A DNA stretch of 26,644 nucleotides, taken from NCBI GenBank assembly GCA_002328075.1, contig DCVT01000034.1, forward strand, positions 1-26,644, read 5' to 3'. A model generated the notes under the pieces. The model was not told the DNA's origin. It was given only the letters and a program-made list of their open reading frames with translations, and searched no databases. Source of the DNA: Anaerolineales bacterium UBA2181 (GTDB lineage: Bacteria > Chloroflexota > Anaerolineae > Promineifilales > UBA4811). Both the position numbers and the translations under genes were made by a program. Positions 22,660 through 26,644 of this stretch are shown one piece after another. Every line of letters begins with the position of its first letter. Within the stretch, counting starts at the first letter, position 1.

Positions 22660-24201
22660 TCACAGCGCAAGCTCATCGCCGGCGTCCGGAACCGGTGCTC
22701 GGCCGTACAATTCAGCAAACTCGCTCAAACCGACCTCAAGCCCCTTGGCCAGCATGTCGTCCGTGTATCTCCATTGCCAGTTGCCGCTGGCCTTGCTGGG
22801 ATAGTTCATGCGCGCCTCGTTGCCCAGGCTCATCAGGTCTTGCATCGGGATAACGGCTGTGTCCGCCACCGATGAATACGCCAGGCGAATCATATCCCAA
22901 GCCATATCGGTCCCCTCGCGGGCCAGATAGCGCCGGACGAAATCCCGCTCCTTTTCGTTGGCGTTCTCGTACCATCCGGCCGTTGTCTCGTTGTCGTGTG
23001 TACCGGTATAGACCGCGCAGTTCGGGGTTTCGTAATTGTGCGGCAGGAACCTGCTATTCTGCTCGCCGCCAAAGGCAAACTGGAGGATCTTCATACCCGG
23101 GAAACCAAAGCGGTCACGCAGCCTTTCAACCCGCGGTGTGATGACACCCAGGTCCTCGGCAATGATCGGCAGATACTTGGTGCCCAACGTCGCCTGGACG
23201 GCGTGGAAAAACGACGCTCCGGGCCCCCTCACCCAGCGCCCAATGACGGCCGTCGGTTCCTCCGCAGGAATGCGCCAGTATCCCTCAAAGCCGCGAAAGT
23301 GGTCCACCCGCACGATATCCACTTGGGTAAAAAGCATGGCCAACCGGGCGGCCCACCAGCCGTAACCGTCCTCCGCCATGCGTTCCCACCGGTAGAGAGG
23401 ATTACCCCAGCGCTGTCCTGTCTCGCTAAAGTAATCCGGCGGAACCCCGGCGACCGTCCTGGGAGATCCATCTGGCTTCAAATCATAGAGATCGCGATCG
23501 GCCCAGACATCCGCGCTGTCAAATGCTACAAAGATGGGGGCGTCTCCGATAATCCGAATACCCTGCTCGTTGGCGCGCCTTTTCAGAGCTAGCCACTGTT
23601 GGAAAAAGAGGAACTGCTGAAATTTGAAACAGCTCACCTGTTCCGCCAGCTCTTCTGACCAGCCTGCCATAGCAGCCGGCTGGCGGAAGGCGATCTCAGA
23701 AGGCCAGGTGTTCCAGACCCCCCCACGGTCGTGCATATGATACGACTTGACCGCCATAAAGAGCGCATAATCGTCCAACCACGAGTGCTGCCCAGTACAA
23801 AACGCGTCGTATTCGGTTCGCTGCGCGTCGGTGCCATACCGCCGGAAATGTTCGTGGGCTTGGCGCAACAGATCATTCTTGTACTCGATAACTGGGCCAT
23901 AGTCCACCCGATCCGTCCGGAAATCCGGCACCTGGGCCAACGCCTCAACCGGAAGGTAACCCTCCTCAACCAGACGATCCGGGCTGATGAGCAAGGGATT
24001 GCCCGCAAAGGCCGAAAAGCTCTGGTACGGCGAATCCCCAAAGCCAGTGGGTCCCAACGGCAGGATTTGCCAGAGCGACTGCTTGGCCCGGAAAAGAAAA
24101 TCAACAAACCGAAAAGCAGGTTCTCCCAGGTCGCCGATGCCATACCGGCCTGGAAACGATGTTGGATGCAGCAGCACCCCGGCAGCTCGTGGAAAACGCA
24201 T
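22660..24201 (-). CDS. malQ: 4-alpha-glucanotransferase (amylomaltase, GH77)
   Basis: This 513-residue GH77 enzyme transfers alpha-1,4-glucan segments in maltodextrin and glycogen metabolism in the cytoplasm. The N-terminus AAGVLLHPTSFPGRYGIGDLG and WQILPLGPTGFGDSPYQS are hallmarks. Catalytic residues by comparison with amylomaltase are D300 in VDIVRVDHFRGFEGYWR (nucleophile), E349 in IIAEDLG (acid/base) and D403 in YTGTHDNETT. The length is typical of bacterial short-form MalQ. The ATG at 24201 has a GGTGAGGTGAG purine-rich site upstream and a good promoter 30 bases away. No other glycogen genes are in the window. Confidence 0.96.
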   Translation of the reverse strand: MRFPRAAGVLLHPTSFPGRYGIGDLGEPAFRFVDFLFRAKQSLWQILPLGPTGFGDSPYQSFSAFAGNPLLISPDRLVEEGYLPVEALAQVPDFRTDRVDYGPVIEYKNDLLRQAHEHFRRYGTDAQRTEYDAFCTGQHSWLDDYALFMAVKSYHMHDRGGVWNTWPSEIAFRQPAAMAGWSEELAEQVSCFKFQQFLFFQQWLALKRRANEQGIRIIGDAPIFVAFDSADVWADRDLYDLKPDGSPRTVAGVPPDYFSETGQRWGNPLYRWERMAEDGYGWWAARLAMLFTQVDIVRVDHFRGFEGYWRIPAEEPTAVIGRWVRGPGASFFHAVQATLGTKYLPIIAEDLGVITPRVERLRDRFGFPGMKILQFAFGGEQNSRFLPHNYETPNCAVYTGTHDNETTAGWYENANEKERDFVRRYLAREGTDMAWDMIRLAYSSVADTAVIPMQDLMSLGNEARMNYPSKASGNWQWRYTDDMLAKGLEVGLSEFAELYGRAPVPDAGDELAL

Positions 24202-24231
24202 TGCTCACCTCACCACGTTTGGCTCGCGGTC

Positions 24232-24260
24232 ATTGTACCAACGAATTGCACGCGGTCCAA
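24232..24260 (-). promoter_or_regulatory. Candidate sigma-70 promoter of malQ
   Basis: The minus strand has TTGGAC (24255-24260), a 17-base spacer and TACAAT (24232-24237), with the expected start point near 24225 and malQ starting at 24201. The remainder of the gap up to the tRNA-Leu gene (24261-24460) shows no further gene or strong signal. Confidence 0.5.
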
Positions 24261-24460
24261 AAGACCGAGAGCGCAACCGGGTTACGACCGAGAGAGGCGG
24301 CAGCCCGATCCGGGGACTTTCGGGGCCAACGCCCAAACCGTCAGCACGCGCCCCGACCAGGAGGAATCGGATAGAAGAGACGGGCGGCGCAGCCGACTCA
24401 AACGACATCCCGTGGCCACCCTGGCCGCCTCTGCCCGGCCTTTGGGCGCTCAATTGGGTG

Positions 24461-24543
24461 TAGGGCGGGTGGGATTCGAACCCACACGTCCTTACGGACA
24501 GAGGATTTTAAGTCCCCGGCGTCTGCCGTTTCGCCACCGCCCC
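24461..24543 (-). tRNA. tRNA-Leu (anticodon UAA)
   Basis: This 83-base class II tRNA has acceptor stem GGGGCGG paired with CCGCCCT, and anticodon stem GGGGA/TCCTC around loop CTTAAAA, which gives anticodon TAA. The long variable arm has stem GTCC/GGAC, and the T arm is GTGGG-TTCGAAT-CCCAC. CCA is not encoded. Confidence 0.95.
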
Positions 24544-24551
24544 ACGTCAGT

Positions 24552-24557
24552 ATTCTA
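24552..24557 (-). promoter_or_regulatory. -10 box of tRNA-Leu
   Basis: TAGAAT lies 8 bases ahead of the tRNA 5' end on the minus strand. No good -35 is seen. A small inverted repeat (AGCCT/AGGCT, 24568-24581) lies just upstream, between the M50 gene and this box. Confidence 0.3.
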
Positions 24558-24619
24558 CCATAGGTCAGCCTTTAGAGGCTATCTCAACGGTAGATCGATG
24601 TAGCCTCACCAAGATCAGA

Positions 24620-25714
24620 TCAGGGGATGAGCATCATGGGCAACGGAGTGAAGGTCAGAACAAAGACCACCACCGCGACGAGGCCGACCAGCTTTCGTTT
24701 GCCGTCCAGCGGAGTCACGTCATCCAGCGGTTGGGCATGCATCCGGCCGAAAACCAGCAGTAACCCGGCCCACAACCACCAACCATTCCACATAAAGCCC
24801 AAACCTATCATGGCCAACAACACCGGCAGATAGAGAAGACGCGCCTTTTTCCCTAGCAGCGCATAGGCAACATGCCCACCGTCTAGCGTGCCTACCGGCA
24901 ATAGGTTCAGCGCCGTAACCAGGATGCCAGCCCAGCCAGCAAAGGCCACTGGGTGTATCATGACGTCGATCCCTTCGCGCGGCAGGATCTGACCAAACAC
25001 CAGGTACTTGACGCCCAGGTAGAGCAGTGAGTTCCCTTCCAGCAGACAGGGGTTTGCGGAGGTGCATTGACCGGCCAGCGGTTCCACCGTCGATAGCGCC
25101 AGGCCGATGAGGAGAACAGGCAAGGCGACAACCAATCCGGATAGCGGACCAGCGGCCCCAATATCCAGCAGCACGCGCCGGTTGCGCATGGGTGCCCGGA
25201 TGTTGATCACCGCGCCAAATGTACCCAAGATGCTCAGGGGCATCGGGATGAAGTAGGGCAAGGTCGCCGCTACGCCGTGATACCGGGCAGCGAAATAGTG
25301 GCCGAATTCGTGAGTGAGCAAGATACCCAACAGCCCCACCGCAAAAGGCCAACCACTGAGAATATCGGCTACCAGGTCACCGGTGCTCTGCTGGACGCCA
25401 GCCATCAGAACGGTGACCACCGTTGCCAGGAAAAGGACCAGGTTGACCCATGGCCGCCCGGTTTTGGTCCCTGTGGTCAGATGCAGCGGCAGCAGCAGCA
25501 GAACATCTTGAGAATCTGACCTGCGCATGACTGGCTGCAGCCGATATGGCGCCAACCGCTCATTCAAACGAGAATACGCTTCAGACGTCGGGACCATCAG
25601 ACGGCCACGAAATCGAACCGCGCCAGCTTGAGGATAATCGGCGGTGACATCCTCTACCACAAAGACGTCCCCCACCTCGTCCCTAAGTTGGTCTAGTTGC
25701 ACGGAATGCTCCAT
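24620..25714 (-). CDS. M50-family site-2-protease homologue
   Basis: This 364-residue integral membrane zinc metalloprotease has a soluble N-terminal domain (about 1-85), then membrane helices. The zinc motif HEFGH (135-139) lies in LGILLTHEFGHYFAARYHG, and the third ligand is in NLLPVGTLDGGHVAY (270-284). The N-terminal region (FRGRLMVPTSEAYSRLNERL) resembles the domain found in cyanobacterial, chloroplast and Chloroflexota EGY-like S2P homologues. Such proteases cleave membrane-embedded substrates in regulated proteolysis or quality control. The ATG at 25712-25714 is preferred; a GTG three codons upstream also exists. Neither has a ribosome-binding site, and the tRNA-Sec 3' end is only 19 bases upstream, so initiation may be leaderless or further downstream. 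Confidence 0.88.
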   Translation of the reverse strand: MEHSVQLDQLRDEVGDVFVVEDVTADYPQAGAVRFRGRLMVPTSEAYSRLNERLAPYRLQPVMRRSDSQDVLLLLPLHLTTGTKTGRPWVNLVLFLATVVTVLMAGVQQSTGDLVADILSGWPFAVGLLGILLTHEFGHYFAARYHGVAATLPYFIPMPLSILGTFGAVINIRAPMRNRRVLLDIGAAGPLSGLVVALPVLLIGLALSTVEPLAGQCTSANPCLLEGNSLLYLGVKYLVFGQILPREGIDVMIHPVAFAGWAGILVTALNLLPVGTLDGGHVAYALLGKKARLLYLPVLLAMIGLGFMWNGWWLWAGLLLVFGRMHAQPLDDVTPLDGKRKLVGLVAVVVFVLTFTPLPMMLIP

Positions 25715-25725
25715 GGAACACACAC

Positions 25726-25732
25726 AAAAAAA
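25726..25732 (-). terminator. T-run after tRNA-Sec
   Basis: Seven T residues directly follow the tRNA 3' end on the minus strand. They may help release the short tRNA transcript, although no separate hairpin precedes them. The M50 gene begins 11 bases further on. Confidence 0.3.
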
Positions 25733-25830
25733 GGCGGGAGTGGATGGGAGTCGAACCCACCATGGCCTGCTCCGCGCAACCCATCACCGATTTTGAAGAC
25801 CGGGCGCACCACCGGGCACGAACCACTCCC
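25733..25830 (-). tRNA. selC: Selenocysteine tRNA (anticodon UCA)
   Basis: This 98-base tRNA folds as bacterial tRNA-Sec. It has an 8-bp acceptor stem (GGGAGTGG with CCACTCCC), a 6-bp D stem (CGTGCC/GGTGCG) closed by a 4-base loop, and anticodon stem CCGGT/ATCGG around CTTCAAA, giving anticodon TCA. A 26-base variable region follows with a long stem (one mismatch), then T arm GTGGG-TTCGACT-CCCAT. The discriminator is G, followed by CC. The 8-bp acceptor and 6-bp D stem exclude an ordinary suppressor or tRNA-Ser. Seven T residues follow the 3' end (25726-25732). It would be charged with serine, converted by SelA and delivered by SelB to UGA codons. No selA, selB or selD gene is in this window. 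Confidence 0.95.
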
Positions 25831-25881
25831 GCGTCAATCACGCGGCGCCCACCGCCAGCAGGACGGCGAGCGATTTGGCCG

Positions 25882-25909
25882 ATTATACTACAACACACCC
25901 ACGTGACAA
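25882..25909 (-). promoter_or_regulatory. selC: Strong sigma-70 promoter of selC
   Basis: The minus strand carries TTGTCA (25904-25909), a 16-base spacer and a consensus TATAAT (25882-25887), about 50 bases ahead of the tRNA-Sec 5' end. The -35 hexamer lies in the loop of a 5-bp inverted repeat (CCACG/CGTGG, 25899-25915), which may be chance. The promoter lies between 5S rRNA and selC, so the tRNA can be transcribed independently of the rRNA operon. Confidence 0.6.
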
Positions 25910-26058
25910 CCGTGGCCGGAACCGGTGCACCCGTGGAGCTTATCCACACCAGGTAGTTCGGCCGGCAATCCCAAACACCAGAACGTCAGGTGTGACTAGA
26001 GCTACAACGTGTCCCCGAACCCCTGCCATCCGTGTGTCGGCTGCGTGGGCCAGAAAAC

Positions 26059-26068
26059 AAAAAAGGTC

Positions 26069-26074
<6 letters not shown>
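26059..26074 (-). terminator. T-run after the 5S terminal helix
   Basis: The 3' half of the 5S terminal helix (CCAAGAGACC) is followed immediately by TTTTTT (26059-26064). The 10-bp closing helix plus T-run has the layout of an intrinsic terminator for the rRNA operon. Confidence 0.35.
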
Positions 26075-26186
<112 letters not shown>

Positions 26187-26259
26187 GACCTGGATACACA
26201 AATCTAGGTCTGATCGAACAGAAATGTCAGAACTCCGAGTTCTCCGCACCACGCTGGCA

Positions 26260-26644
<385 letters not shown>

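Overview
The window looks like a piece of a GC-rich, free-living bacterial chromosome, most likely a member of the Chloroflexota (Anaerolineae or Caldilineae type). The basis is a fused nuoCD with a compact nuoB-nuoCD-nuoI cluster, a RicT-type PSP1 protein, a lamin-tail/DUF11 surface protein, and abundant GTG/TTG starts with ATGA/GTGA stop-start overlaps. This placement is inference; no marker gene was compared. The right end is the 3' part of a 23S rRNA gene and a 5S rRNA gene, usable for exact placement.

Layout, left to right. (1) 1-330: end of an IS607-type element carrying the N-terminal part of its serine recombinase (minus strand), apparently inserted into (2) 331-1328, a decayed gene for a secreted lamin-tail-domain plus DUF11 protein. 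(3) 1501-11315: a seven-gene minus-strand operon for surface glycan synthesis. Its order is flippase, GT4 glycosyltransferase, two CapK/PaaK-like adenylate-forming enzymes, a SAM methyltransferase, an amino-acid dehydrogenase and a GT2-DUF2142 membrane fusion. The internal junctions overlap by 4-13 bases, except one with a 1-base gap. An extended -10 promoter lies upstream. (4) 11601-15670: minus-strand operon mrp, ricT, a PIG-L/LmbE deacetylase and an M20 amidohydrolase. (5) 15775-18812: nuoB-nuoCD-nuoI, coding for the peripheral quinone (Q) module of complex I, with no nuoA, nuoEFG or membrane subunits alongside. (6) Plus strand, divergent from nuoB: a TPR protein (19073-20566) and an Hsp70/YegD-like ATPase (20635-22017), preceded by a perfect 17-bp dyad abutting a TATAAT box. 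(7) 22132-24201: minus-strand malQ and a YfcE-type phosphodiesterase. (8) 24461 to the end, minus strand: tRNA-Leu(UAA), an M50 site-2-protease homologue, a selenocysteine tRNA with its own promoter, 5S rRNA and the 3' end of 23S rRNA.

How the genes may work together. The glycan operon could build, activate or decorate, and export a surface polymer. The pairing of adenylating enzymes with an amino-acid dehydrogenase suggests an amino- or acyl-acid decoration; this is the best candidate for an undescribed pathway here. The Mrp/RicT pair points to Fe-S cluster or RNA-processing functions next to the Fe-S-rich nuo genes. The tRNA-Sec shows that the organism probably decodes UGA as selenocysteine, although no selenoprotein gene is visible in the window. 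No CRISPR array, prophage or plasmid origin was seen, and no gene-free stretch exceeds 300 bases.
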